Source: Rossellomorea orangium
Lineage (GTDB): Bacteria; Bacillota; Bacilli; Bacillales; Bacillaceae_B
Reading direction: 5' to 3'
NCBI RefSeq assembly: GCF_019334305.1
Contig: NZ_JAHWGH010000018.1
Location: 320,009 to 384,008 of the forward strand
DNA: 64,000 nt
Shown here: positions 55,831 to 64,000 of the stretch, piece by piece
How positions within the stretch are numbered: position 1 is the stretch's first letter
Layout: each line of letters starts with the position of its first letter
Notes under the pieces: generated by a model
Database searches by the model: none
What the model was told of the DNA's origin: nothing
The model's input: only the letters and a program-made list of their open reading frames with translations
Made by a program: the position numbers and the translations under genes

Positions 55831-56262
55831 CTATTCCCCTCCTTTTTCTTTTGTCGTATCCAGCTCATGAGAGGATTCGTTCAAGGATAAATCCACTGCT
55901 TGATAATTAGATTCATTAGTAAATATAAACTTCGTCATAATTTCCCACTTTTCTTGATTGTAATTTTGTTTGTAATTCTCTAGTAAGTGTACATAAGCCA
56001 GGTATACATCATCAACCATAAATAATGGAAAGTGATTCGGAACATAAGATGGAATGGGATCATCTTTCCGCCATAGGGAAGCGATCGCACCCATTTCAAT
56101 ACTCTTTAAAAGATCGATTTCATCACTAAAAGGGACATAAAGTCCCTTCTCCATCGTCATACTAGTTGAATTAGAAACTATTAAAAACGTAAATCCCGGC
56201 AAGTGAATTCCTTTGGTATCTGGAAACAATCTCTTCACTTCATCATAAAAAAGCATTTTCAC
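55831..56262 (-). CDS. Stand-alone MurF N-terminal-domain-like protein
   Basis: The 143-residue product resembles only the substrate-binding N-terminal domain of Mur[33 protein letters not shown], then [16 protein letters not shown], aligned with the FVPL...GAVAVLW...ILVDDTL region of MurF. There is no P-loop GTNGKTT and no central or C-terminal domain; after about residue 115 the sequence is unrelated and acidic. It overlaps the murE end by 4 bases and abuts mraY, at the position that murF holds in many bacteria. Catalysis by itself is unlikely; it may be a remnant domain with a new role or a decaying gene. Confidence 0.75.
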   Translation of the reverse strand: MKMLFYDEVKRLFPDTKGIHLPGFTFLIVSNSTSMTMEKGLYVPFSDEIDLLKSIEMGAIASLWRKDDPIPSYVPNHFPLFMVDDVYLAYVHLLENYKQNYNQEKWEIMTKFIFTNESNYQAVDLSLNESSHELDTTKEKGGE

Positions 56263-57719
56263 ATCCCCTTGATGAAGTTTCTCGCAACTTCCCGATCATC
56301 AAAATCGAACACATCGTTTCCTATGATCTGATACGTTTCATGACCCTTCCCGGCAATCAACACCACATCTCCAGGTTGTGCAAGATTCAACGCTTCCTTG
56401 ATCGCTTCTTTACGATCAATGATCAATTGGTATTGTTTACCGAACACTCCCGATTCCATATCTTTTAATATACTCACGGGATCCTCTGTCCTGGGATTAT
56501 CAGAGGTGAAAATCGCATAATCTCCGTAATCACACGCGATTTCCGCCATAATAGGCCTTTTGATCCTATCCCTGTCCCCTCCACAACCGACGACTACTAT
56601 CACTTTGCCGTTTGTGATCGTCCGGGTGGTTTCGAGTACGTTTTTCAATCCATCCGGGGTATGTGCATAATCAATGATGACTGAAAAAGGCTGACCCTCA
56701 GAAACCGTTTCAAATCGCCCCCTGACCCCTTTTGCCTTCTCAAGGCTCCTTATACTATCTTCGATCGGTATGCCCGCAGCGAACGCTGTAGCTAAGGCAG
56801 CAAGTGCATTGTAAACATTGAATTTCCCAGCATACTTTAAAACCATCTCCCATTCCCCGAATGGGGACACAAGTGTGAATACGGACTCGGTTGCCCCGAG
56901 CACCAAATCCTTAGCAAAAAAGTCAGCCGAAGAATGGAGACCATATGTAAGTACGTGGGCGGCTGTGGACCGGATAAAGTAATCTGCTGCTTCGTCATCC
57001 TTATTAATAATGGCGTATTTAGGGGATTTCTTAAAATAAGTATTCCCTAATTGGGAAAACAATAAGCCTTTCGCGTTCCGATAATCATCCATGGACTTGT
57101 GATAATCCAGGTGATCCTGGGAGAGGTTTGTAAACACTGCGATATCATAGTCGCAGCCGTGTACACGCCCTTGATCCAGTGCATGGGAAGAAACCTCCAT
57201 GATGGCGGATCGCACCCCTTTATCACAAAATCGCCTAAATGTCCGTTGAAGGGTTAAACTGTCAGGAGTCGTGTTATGGCTGACTTCCAACTCATCACCC
57301 ACTTTAATATGCATGGTTCCGATTAAACCGGTCTTCATCCCGCTCTGGGTGAAAACCTGATCAATTAGATGGGTGGTCGTGGTTTTTCCGTTTGTTCCTG
57401 TCACCCCGACCAAGAGAAGCTGGTGGGAGGGTTGTTTATAGAAATAGTCTGCTAATATGGCCATCGCTTTCTTCGTATCAGGAACAATAATGACGGGAAT
57501 GTCTGCATCAAGTGTCCTCTCTGCAAGGATGGCTGCTGCACCATTTTTTTCGGCCACCCCGGAAAGCGAGTGGCTATCAACCTCTAATCCATTGATACAG
57601 ATAAATAAATCACCATTCTTCACTTTTTTATGGTGGTTCGCGATGTTTGAAATAGCTGGATTCCCTTCACCCTGTACTGAGAAAAACGGTAGTACTTCCA
57701 GCAAAGTGTGCAATCTCAT
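56259..57719 (-). CDS. murE: UDP-N-acetylmuramoyl-L-alanyl-D-glutamate--2,6-diaminopimelate ligase
   Basis: The 486-residue ligase adds the third stem-peptide residue. [15 protein letters not shown] is near residue 107, then EVSSHAL, and DNPRTEDP (about 406) is the motif that selects meso-diaminopimelate, so the wall is meso-DAP type. The start is the first ATG after GTGAGGAG. Confidence 0.97.
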   Translation of the reverse strand: MRLHTLLEVLPFFSVQGEGNPAISNIANHHKKVKNGDLFICINGLEVDSHSLSGVAEKNGAAAILAERTLDADIPVIIVPDTKKAMAILADYFYKQPSHQLLLVGVTGTNGKTTTTHLIDQVFTQSGMKTGLIGTMHIKVGDELEVSHNTTPDSLTLQRTFRRFCDKGVRSAIMEVSSHALDQGRVHGCDYDIAVFTNLSQDHLDYHKSMDDYRNAKGLLFSQLGNTYFKKSPKYAIINKDDEAADYFIRSTAAHVLTYGLHSSADFFAKDLVLGATESVFTLVSPFGEWEMVLKYAGKFNVYNALAALATAFAAGIPIEDSIRSLEKAKGVRGRFETVSEGQPFSVIIDYAHTPDGLKNVLETTRTITNGKVIVVVGCGGDRDRIKRPIMAEIACDYGDYAIFTSDNPRTEDPVSILKDMESGVFGKQYQLIIDRKEAIKEALNLAQPGDVVLIAGKGHETYQIIGNDVFDFDDREVARNFIKGM

Positions 57720-57842
57720 CTTTTCAACTCCTCACAGGTAGAAAGCAACCTTTTTATATTTTACAAAAAAATACGTATGAAAGCTATCAACCTTTTAACT
57801 TAGTTCGATAACTTTATTGATTTACGTACTTGCCTTATAAGT

Positions 57843-57875
57843 TCCCGGGGACATTTTCAAATCAAATCCCCGGGA
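57843..57875. other. Perfect hairpin between spoVD and murE
   Basis: TCCCGGGGA and TCCCCGGGA form a nine-base-pair GC-rich stem with a 13-base AT-rich loop. No T run follows in either direction, so it may be a weak terminator, processing site or other regulatory structure between spoVD and murE. Confidence 0.5.
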
Positions 57876-57913
57876 TAGATGACAAGGGTAGCACATGTAG
57901 ATTTTCCGCATGA

Positions 57914-59830
57914 CTATTCTGAAAGATAAACCCTCACTTTGGATCCTTGTTTGATTTTCACCCCGGGATCGGGAGACTGACTTACCACTTTTTCCCCGTT
58001 TCCGCTTACATCCAGGTCAAGGTTAACGAGTTGCTCCTGAAGTTCATTTTTCGTCAACCCCACCAAATCAGGTGTTTCAATCAGAGGAGTGTCCGTCCAC
58101 GTCATTTCTTTTTCAATTTGACCTTTTCGTTTCGGTACTCCCATTGCTTCCAGACTATCACCAATGATACTTCCACCAATCGGGGCGGCGACGACACCAC
58201 CGAATTGAATCGTCCCCTTCGGATTATCCACTGCTACGTACACGACAATTTCTGGATCATCCATAGGTGCTACTCCCATAAAGGAAACGATGTGATTATT
58301 TTCAAGATATTTACCATCTTTGGCTTTCTGGGCTGTTCCTGTCTTTCCCCCTACCCGGTAACCATCTACATATGCTTTCTTACCGCTGCCTTTGGCAACG
58401 ACACTTTCCAGCGCTTCGCGGATCTGCTTGGAAGTCTCTTCTGAAATGACCCTATCCTTGATTTGCGGTGTCTTTCTCATCACAACTTCTCCCGTTGCAG
58501 GATCAATTAGCTCTTTTGCAATGTAAGGCTGATACAATACGCCTCCGTTTACAGCTGCAGATACCGCTGCTACTTGCTGAATCGGGGTAACAGCCACACC
58601 TTGACCAAATGCTGTCGTCGCTTGCTCTACTGGTCCCACCCGATCAAGATTGAACAGAATACCCTTTCCCTCTCCTTGAAGATCGATGCCCGTCTTTTCA
58701 CCAAATCCAAAATTATGGATATATTCGAAGAGTTTCTCTTTCCCTAGCCTCTGTCCCAGTTCGACAAATCCCGGGTTACATGAATTCTGTACGACTTCCA
58801 GAAATGTTTGCGTGCCGTGCCCACCGCGCTTCCAGCAGTGAAGGGTCGATCCAGCCACTTCAATGTGACCAGGATCATGGAACGTTTCTTTATAGAGGTC
58901 GACCTTCTTCTCTTCCAGCGCCGCTGCCAGAGTAATGATCTTGAACGTGGAGCCCGGCTCATAGGTACTCCAAATCGGCAGATTCCGGTTATAAATCTCT
59001 TGGGGGACATTTCGAAAGTTAGCCGGGTCAAACGTCGGCCTGCTCGACATGGCCAGTATTTCACCATTGTTTGGATTCATGGCGATGGCGATGATGCCAT
59101 CGGGATTATAAGTCGCCTCGGCGATGTCCAATTCCCGCTCCACGATGGTTTGCACTTTGGTATCAATCGTTAATTTCAGATCCAATCCATTTTCAGGTTT
59201 TTCAAAGTCATCCGCCATATCTGGCATTCTCTTTCCTTTTGCGTCTGAGAAAAATTTAACATACCCTTTATCTCCACTAAGCTCTTCATCGTATGAAAGT
59301 TCAAGTCCCATCAGTCCCTGATTATCAATCCCTGCGAATCCAAGGACATGGGATAAATAGCTTCCGTAAGGATAATAACGCTTAGAATCCTCTCCTAAAT
59401 AGACTCCCTTTAGATTGAGGTCCCTTACTTCTTTTGCTTTATCATATGAAATCTTTCTGGCTTCCTTAATCAACACCATATTGGCTTTCTGTGTTACATA
59501 TTTATATGCAGATTCTACTGAAATATTAAGGACGGCCGCCAGTTTATCTGCTGTCCCTTGTGGGTCTGTGATCTGCCGTGGAACGACAAAGATCGTCGGT
59601 GCACTTTGATTCCCGGCAAGCTCAACTCCATTACGGTCTACTATTTTTCCCCGTTCAGGTTGAAATGGGATATTTCGACTCCAAGAGTCTTTCGCTAAGC
59701 CGGTAAGCCAGTCCCCTTTAAAAAACTGAACATACCCAAGCCTTATATCTATGATGGAGAAAACAAGGACTCCTACTATAAGCGCTGCAGCCAACCTTTT
59801 CCTTACCGTTACATTGGATACTCTTTTCAC
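57914..59830 (-). CDS. spoVD: Stage V sporulation protein D (class B PBP, spore cortex)
   Basis: The 638-residue transpeptidase has an N-terminal transmembrane helix, PBP dimerisation domain, active-site STFK (about 294), SCN (about 349) and KTGTA (about 496) and one C-terminal PASTA domain. It works with SpoVE to build cortex. The start is GTG (MKRVSNVTVRKRLAAAL) after GGGGAGG; a longer frame is not supported. Confidence 0.96.
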   Translation of the reverse strand: MKRVSNVTVRKRLAAALIVGVLVFSIIDIRLGYVQFFKGDWLTGLAKDSWSRNIPFQPERGKIVDRNGVELAGNQSAPTIFVVPRQITDPQGTADKLAAVLNISVESAYKYVTQKANMVLIKEARKISYDKAKEVRDLNLKGVYLGEDSKRYYPYGSYLSHVLGFAGIDNQGLMGLELSYDEELSGDKGYVKFFSDAKGKRMPDMADDFEKPENGLDLKLTIDTKVQTIVERELDIAEATYNPDGIIAIAMNPNNGEILAMSSRPTFDPANFRNVPQEIYNRNLPIWSTYEPGSTFKIITLAAALEEKKVDLYKETFHDPGHIEVAGSTLHCWKRGGHGTQTFLEVVQNSCNPGFVELGQRLGKEKLFEYIHNFGFGEKTGIDLQGEGKGILFNLDRVGPVEQATTAFGQGVAVTPIQQVAAVSAAVNGGVLYQPYIAKELIDPATGEVVMRKTPQIKDRVISEETSKQIREALESVVAKGSGKKAYVDGYRVGGKTGTAQKAKDGKYLENNHIVSFMGVAPMDDPEIVVYVAVDNPKGTIQFGGVVAAPIGGSIIGDSLEAMGVPKRKGQIEKEMTWTDTPLIETPDLVGLTKNELQEQLVNLDLDVSGNGEKVVSQSPDPGVKIKQGSKVRVYLSE

Positions 59831-59861
59831 AAATGGAACCTCCCCTTCTATGGCTCGTTCC

Positions 59862-59891
59862 ATTATATGCTTGGACTTATTGGGGTATGTT
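59862..59891 (-). promoter_or_regulatory. Candidate sigma-E promoter of spoVD
   Basis: On the minus strand AACATACC (59884-59891) and CATATAAT (59862-59869) are 14 bases apart, fitting the mother-cell sigma-E pattern ATA...CATAnnAT, about 32 bases upstream of the GTG. spoVD is sigma-E dependent in B. subtilis. Confidence 0.55.
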
Positions 59892-60049
59892 TGAAATCAA
59901 TGAAAGACTCGTGATGGTGTAGGCAGTTCTACTTGCGGGGAGAGAAGAAAAAATAAAAGGGTGACTTTGATGAGCAACCCCCATATCCCTAGCCTCAATT
60001 ATGCACGCAGCTAAGGTGGGGGATGTCTCATGCATTAGTCATCCCTTCA

Positions 60050-62245
60050 TTATTCGTTTACTGGCTGTTCATCATCCGCTACCTGGGCAGATTCTTCTTC
60101 AGGAGTCTTGAAGTTGATGACAAGGGGCTCATTTTTCTTAACCTTTGCCCCAGGCTGAATGTTTTGACTGACAGCAAAACCATTTCCGACCATATTCATC
60201 TTTAAACCGGCGATATTGGCTACCTTGAAGACATCTCTCACAGACCACCCTTTCATATCCGGAATGGTCATGTCGCCGTCTGTTTTAATGACGACCCTTT
60301 CGCCTTCAAGGATGGCGTTTCCACCTTGAGGCAGCTGTTTGACCACCTGGGAACCATTCCCGACTACGATAGGAGTGACCCCTGCTTTTTCAAGATCTTT
60401 TTTCGCTTCTTCCAGGCTCATTTCCCTCGTATCAGGCAGTGACTGTTTTTTCAGGCTCACTTTTTCCTGAGGTTTGATATTCAGGTACTTTAAGCTGTTT
60501 TGCATGACAGGATTGAAAACCGCCGATACCGGATCAGAGCCGATTTCAGTCGGCTCCAACTCAGGCTGCTGTACCCCTACGTAAACAATTAACTGAGGAT
60601 CATCGATGGGAGCCATCCCCATAAAGGAGAAGAGATAATTTTCTTTACCCACCATATACCTGCCATTTGCGGGATCAGGGATTTGTCCTGATCCCGATTT
60701 TCCACCAACTCGATATCCTTCTATCGCAAACTTTTGCCCTGTACCATGTTCAGATGTGACAGTCGTCTCCAGGTATTCCCTCGTCTTGATCGCTGTTTCT
60801 TTCGAAATGGGACTTCCGGAAACTTCGGGCTTTGTTTCTTTGATCACTTTTTTCGTATTGGGATCCACGATTTTGGAAATGACATAAGGTTTCATCATTT
60901 TCCCATTATTCGCAATCGCTGACTCAGCCTGTACCATTTGAAGAGGTGTCACAGTTGTTCCCTGACCAAAGATGGTCGTGTATTTTTCAATCGGATAATG
61001 ATAAAGGATAGAACCTGAAGCTTCGTTTGGTAACCCTACATCCGTCGCCTCACCGAATCCAAAATCATGTAGGTAATCCTCATATTTTTTAAAGCCGATT
61101 TTATCAAGGAGATTCGCAAATGCAACATTGGAGGACCTTTGGACGCCTTCCAAGTACGAAATTGTCCCCCACCCTTCTCCGCCATTGTGATCCCGGATTG
61201 GATTTGGAACATTTTCCACATAGAACTTACCAGATTCATAGGTTTCATTGGGATTGAACTTTCCTTCATTCACCGCTGCAGCCAGAGAGAAGGATTTCAT
61301 CGTCGACCCGGGCTCATAGGTGTCTTCAACGATGATATTGGTCCAGTTATCCAAGAGTCCCTCTCTTGTGTCCGGGTGAAAAGTAGGTCTTTGTGACATA
61401 GCGAGAATCTTTCCCGTCTTCGGGTCGGATACGATCGCAAACATTTTCTTCGGCTTATATTTTTTTTGGACTTCATTCATTGCCTCTTCAAGAAATGTTT
61501 GAATCTTCTTATCGATGGTCAGATAAAGGTCATCCCCATCCTCGGGTGGAGTCACATGTTCATCTGCATTCGGCAGGAGATATCCCCATACATCACTCTT
61601 ATATGCAACAGAACCATCTTTCCCTTTTAACACATCATTGAAGCTTGCTTCGACTCCCATTTTCCCAATTGTTGTGGAATCACCGTCATCGTCCGTCGTT
61701 TTTTGTGCGAATCCGATCAGATGTGAAGCAAAAGAGCCGTTAGGATAAAATCGTTTCGCTTCCTTCCTGAACGTTACACCTGGAAGATCTTCTTCCTTGA
61801 TTTCAAGCATTTTCTGATGTGATAGGTCTCTCCCGGGAGCACCGAATTCTACTTGATAAGGTCCTTTTTTATTTAAACGGTCATAAATCTCGCTCTCCTT
61901 CATATCAAGATATTCAGCGAGAACTTTGGCCGTTTTTTCCGGGTCGGTCACGTGCTTCGGTTTTTTCGGATCACTCGTGATGCTTGGGTCAAGTATAGCA
62001 ACCAGGGTATACGCAGATGTATCCTCTGCAATGACCTCCCCTTTACCGTCAAAGATTGTTCCTCTATGCGCTTCTAGAATATGACTTTTAATATATTTTT
62101 TTGCCGCCTGTGATGCCAGGACTTTTCCTTCCGCTTCCCCAGTGACCTGAATGGTGACAAAGCGGACCATTAATACAAAAAAGAGCAAGCCGAAAATCCC
62201 GAAAAGGATGGCTGCCCCTATGTTCATACTTGGTCTCTTTTTCAT
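60050..62245 (-). CDS. pbpB: Penicillin-binding protein 2B (septal class B PBP)
   Basis: The 731-residue transpeptidase is the essential division PBP. One N-terminal helix (about 8-28), active-site STMK (about 314), SSN (about 371), KSGSG (about 512, in place of the usual KTG/KSG-T/S) and two C-terminal PASTA repeats. It overlaps ftsL by one base. The downstream 185 bases contain only a weak stem-loop and the spoVD promoter. Confidence 0.96.
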   Translation of the reverse strand: MKKRPSMNIGAAILFGIFGLLFFVLMVRFVTIQVTGEAEGKVLASQAAKKYIKSHILEAHRGTIFDGKGEVIAEDTSAYTLVAILDPSITSDPKKPKHVTDPEKTAKVLAEYLDMKESEIYDRLNKKGPYQVEFGAPGRDLSHQKMLEIKEEDLPGVTFRKEAKRFYPNGSFASHLIGFAQKTTDDDGDSTTIGKMGVEASFNDVLKGKDGSVAYKSDVWGYLLPNADEHVTPPEDGDDLYLTIDKKIQTFLEEAMNEVQKKYKPKKMFAIVSDPKTGKILAMSQRPTFHPDTREGLLDNWTNIIVEDTYEPGSTMKSFSLAAAVNEGKFNPNETYESGKFYVENVPNPIRDHNGGEGWGTISYLEGVQRSSNVAFANLLDKIGFKKYEDYLHDFGFGEATDVGLPNEASGSILYHYPIEKYTTIFGQGTTVTPLQMVQAESAIANNGKMMKPYVISKIVDPNTKKVIKETKPEVSGSPISKETAIKTREYLETTVTSEHGTGQKFAIEGYRVGGKSGSGQIPDPANGRYMVGKENYLFSFMGMAPIDDPQLIVYVGVQQPELEPTEIGSDPVSAVFNPVMQNSLKYLNIKPQEKVSLKKQSLPDTREMSLEEAKKDLEKAGVTPIVVGNGSQVVKQLPQGGNAILEGERVVIKTDGDMTIPDMKGWSVRDVFKVANIAGLKMNMVGNGFAVSQNIQPGAKVKKNEPLVINFKTPEEESAQVADDEQPVNE

Positions 62246-62613
62246 TATTGTTCAACAACCTTAACATTCTTTTCTTTCAAGTTAAGTCCAAGTTCCTTCG
62301 CCTTTTCAAGAATACGTTCATACGTACTCAATTCACTCACTTGAAGTTTCAGGTCATTGTTGGCCTTTTCCTGTTTTTCAATGGTGGTTTCAACGTGCTG
62401 AACCTCTTTGTTGACATCATAGATGGCGGCCTGTGTCGATACGATTTGAACGGCCAAGAAACAAAACACCATGGCGAATATGGCCACAAGGATTTTTTCA
62501 CCCGGTGTGACAACGGACCTTCTTCCCTCATTCAGTCTTTGTGGTTTGGCTTGAACGGACTGATAAGATTTCTCCACTTTTTGCTGCTCGTAATTTCTGG
62601 CTAAGTTACTCAA
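62245..62613 (-). CDS. ftsL: Cell division protein FtsL
   Basis: The 122-residue bitopic protein has a basic cytoplasmic tail, one transmembrane helix (ILVAIFAMVFCFLAVQIVST, about 41-60) and a coiled coil (VNKEVQHVETTIEKQEKANN and after). It is part of the DivIB-DivIC-FtsL complex and is unstable in B. subtilis, controlled by proteolysis. One base separates it from pbpB. Confidence 0.93.
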   Translation of the reverse strand: MSNLARNYEQQKVEKSYQSVQAKPQRLNEGRRSVVTPGEKILVAIFAMVFCFLAVQIVSTQAAIYDVNKEVQHVETTIEKQEKANNDLKLQVSELSTYERILEKAKELGLNLKEKNVKVVEQ

Positions 62614-62638
62614 AATTCTCCCTCCTGTTTCCTTCTTT

Positions 62639-63574
62639 TTATATATTTTTTTCTGCGATTCTCAATTTAGCTGACCTGGCACGATTATTTTCTTCTAATT
62701 CTTCTTCGCCAGGCAGGATCGGTTTTCTCGTAATCAGTTTAAGTTCCGCTTCATAACCCTCAGGAATAATAGGTAAACCTGGAGGCAGGTCAGGTCCTGA
62801 CGCTTTCTCCTTGAACATCGTCTTACAAATCCTGTCTTCCAGGGAATGGAACGTAATGACACTCACCCTTCCACCCTTATGCAGAAGCCCTATTGCCTGC
62901 TCCAAGGAATCTTCGAAAGCTCCAAGCTCATCATTCACGGCAATACGGATTGCTTGAAACACTCTCTTGGCTGGATGGCCACCCTTTCGCCTAGCGGGTG
63001 CCGGAATCCCATCCTTGATCAATTCCACAAGTTCCCCAGTGGTTTCAATCGCTTTCACTTCACGGGCCGCTTCGATCTTTCTGGCGATTTGCTTCGAGAA
63101 CTTTTCTTCTCCATATCGATAAAAGATCCGGACCAAATCCTCAAAGGACCAATGATTAACCACATCAAAGGCCGTTACTTCCCCTTGTAAATCCATCCTC
63201 ATGTCAAGAGGCGCATCATGGTGATAACTAAACCCTCTTTCTGGAGTATCCAGTTGAGGTGATGAAACACCAAGATCGTATAAAATCCCATCCACACTAT
63301 GTACTCCGAGTTGTTCAAGTTCTTCTTTGATATGCCTGAAATTTGATTGGACGAATGTCACTCTGTCCTGATAAGCAGAAAGTTTTTCTTTCGCATGGTT
63401 GATGGCTGTTTCATCCTGATCAAAGCAATACAGACGACCTTCTGGCGATAGCTGACTGACAAGATATTCACTGTGCCCTGCACCGCCTAGCGTACAATCT
63501 ACATATACTCCATCTTTTTTAATATCCAGACCGTCTACGGTCTCTTTCAATAATACAGTTGTATGTTTAAACAT
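62639..63574 (-). CDS. rsmH: 16S rRNA (cytosine-1402-N4)-methyltransferase RsmH
   Basis: The 311-residue SAM-dependent enzyme (MraW) methylates 16S rRNA C1402. [38 protein letters not shown] and [13 protein letters not shown] are the family signature. It lies 25 bases before ftsL and 38 after mraZ. Confidence 0.97.
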   Translation of the reverse strand: MFKHTTVLLKETVDGLDIKKDGVYVDCTLGGAGHSEYLVSQLSPEGRLYCFDQDETAINHAKEKLSAYQDRVTFVQSNFRHIKEELEQLGVHSVDGILYDLGVSSPQLDTPERGFSYHHDAPLDMRMDLQGEVTAFDVVNHWSFEDLVRIFYRYGEEKFSKQIARKIEAAREVKAIETTGELVELIKDGIPAPARRKGGHPAKRVFQAIRIAVNDELGAFEDSLEQAIGLLHKGGRVSVITFHSLEDRICKTMFKEKASGPDLPPGLPIIPEGYEAELKLITRKPILPGEEELEENNRARSAKLRIAEKNI

Positions 63575-63612
63575 GTTGAATTCACCTTTCCAATCGAACG
63601 TTTTGTGGCGGG

Positions 63613-64000
63613 CTAAATATCGAACCCTACCATATTCTCTGCAAGTTCAGCGAATGAATCTTCAGATTGTGTGAAATAGTCTTCCCATAATGATTTACTC
63701 CAAATCTCAATTCGATTGGAAACTCCTAAAATAATGCATTCTTTATCCAAATGTGCATAATTCACAAGTGTAGCAGGAATATTCACCCTGCCCGTTTTAT
63801 CCAGTTCACTCTCTGTTGCTCCCGAGAAGAAAAATCTGGTGAAGGCACGGGCATCTTTCTTAGTCAGTGGCAGGGCTTTAAGCTTTTCCTCTAATGAACG
63901 CCATTCATCCATAGGGTAACCAAACAAGCACTGGTCAAGCCCCCTGGTGATGACAAATGAATCACCGAGGTGTTCACGGAACTTGGCAGGTACAATTAAA
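63613..64000 (-). CDS. mraZ: Transcriptional regulator MraZ, 5' end cut by window
   Basis: About 128 residues are visible out of the usual 143; the start is beyond the right edge. Two AbrB-like half-domains each carry a conserved segment: [12 protein letters not shown] (first half) and [17 protein letters not shown] (second). MraZ is a DNA-binding repressor of the dcw operon that starts with itself. It is the promoter-proximal gene here; the promoter and its TGGGA-type repeats are outside the window. Confidence 0.94.
   Translation of the reverse strand, partial: LIVPAKFREHLGDSFVITRGLDQCLFGYPMDEWRSLEEKLKALPLTKKDARAFTRFFFSGATESELDKTGRVNIPATLVNYAHLDKECIILGVSNRIEIWSKSLWEDYFTQSEDSFAELAENMVGFDI

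Noticed and set aside
57947-58444. 165-codon plus-strand frame opposite spoVD
   Set aside because: It is rich in Phe/His/Arg/Ile as expected for the antisense of a normal gene and has no start signals.

Overview
The window is a chromosomal core segment from an endospore-forming, low-to-mid GC Firmicute of the family Bacillaceae. The evidence is the gene order (fakA-yloU-rpmB-spoVM ... pyr operon ... ileS-divIVA-ylm genes-sigG-sigE-spoIIGA-ftsZ-ftsA-dcw cluster-mraZ), which closely follows Bacillus subtilis, the sporulation genes (spoVM, sigG, sigE, spoIIGA, spoVE, spoVD), and a MurE with the DNPR motif of meso-diaminopimelate peptidoglycan. The species cannot be fixed from sequence reading alone; the 120-130 bp intergenic repeats suggest a marine or soil Bacillus-like genus rather than B. 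subtilis itself. Almost everything lies on the minus strand, so transcription runs from the right end (mraZ) to the left end (fakA). The only convincing plus-strand protein gene is rqcH.

Right end to 46 kb: the division and wall cluster mraZ, rsmH, ftsL, pbpB, spoVD, murE, a stand-alone MurF N-domain protein, mraY, murD, spoVE, [640-bp non-coding gap where B. subtilis has murG and murB], divIB, ylxW, ylxX, sbp, ftsA, ftsZ. From 46 to 42 kb lies the sporulation sigma block spoIIGA-sigE (with a spoIIG-type promoter of long spacing) and sigG (with a sigma-F-like promoter), separated by a pair of inverted palindromic repeats. From 42 to 33.5 kb are ylmC, pgeF, ylmE, sepF, ylmG, ylmH (rqcP), divIVA, ileS with a T-box leader, ylyA, lspA and a pseudouridine synthase.

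From 33.5 to 21.7 kb is the complete pyrimidine operon pyrR-pyrP-pyrB-pyrC-carA-carB-pyrK-pyrD-pyrF-pyrE, with a strong promoter and three PyrR-binding attenuators. It converges with rqcH. Divergent from rqcH are the calcium ATPase yloB, then yloC, remA, gmk, rpoZ, coaBC, priA, def, fmt, rsmB, prpC, prkC, rsgA, rpe, thiN, spoVM, rpmB, yloU and fakA. rlmN, which lies between rsmB and prpC in B. subtilis, is absent; a 57-codon reading frame of unknown function sits there instead.

The genes serve cell division and wall synthesis (fts, mur, mra, pbpB), asymmetric division and sporulation, UMP synthesis, translation and rescue of stalled ribosomes (ileS, def, fmt, rpmB, rsmB, rsgA, rqcH/rqcP) and Ser/Thr phosphosignalling (prkC/prpC). 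I saw no tRNA, rRNA, CRISPR array, insertion sequence or phage genes. The least ordinary parts are the lone MurF N-domain, the missing murG, murB and rlmN with what lies in their places, an array of four small hairpins before spoVM, and two families of foldback repeats.
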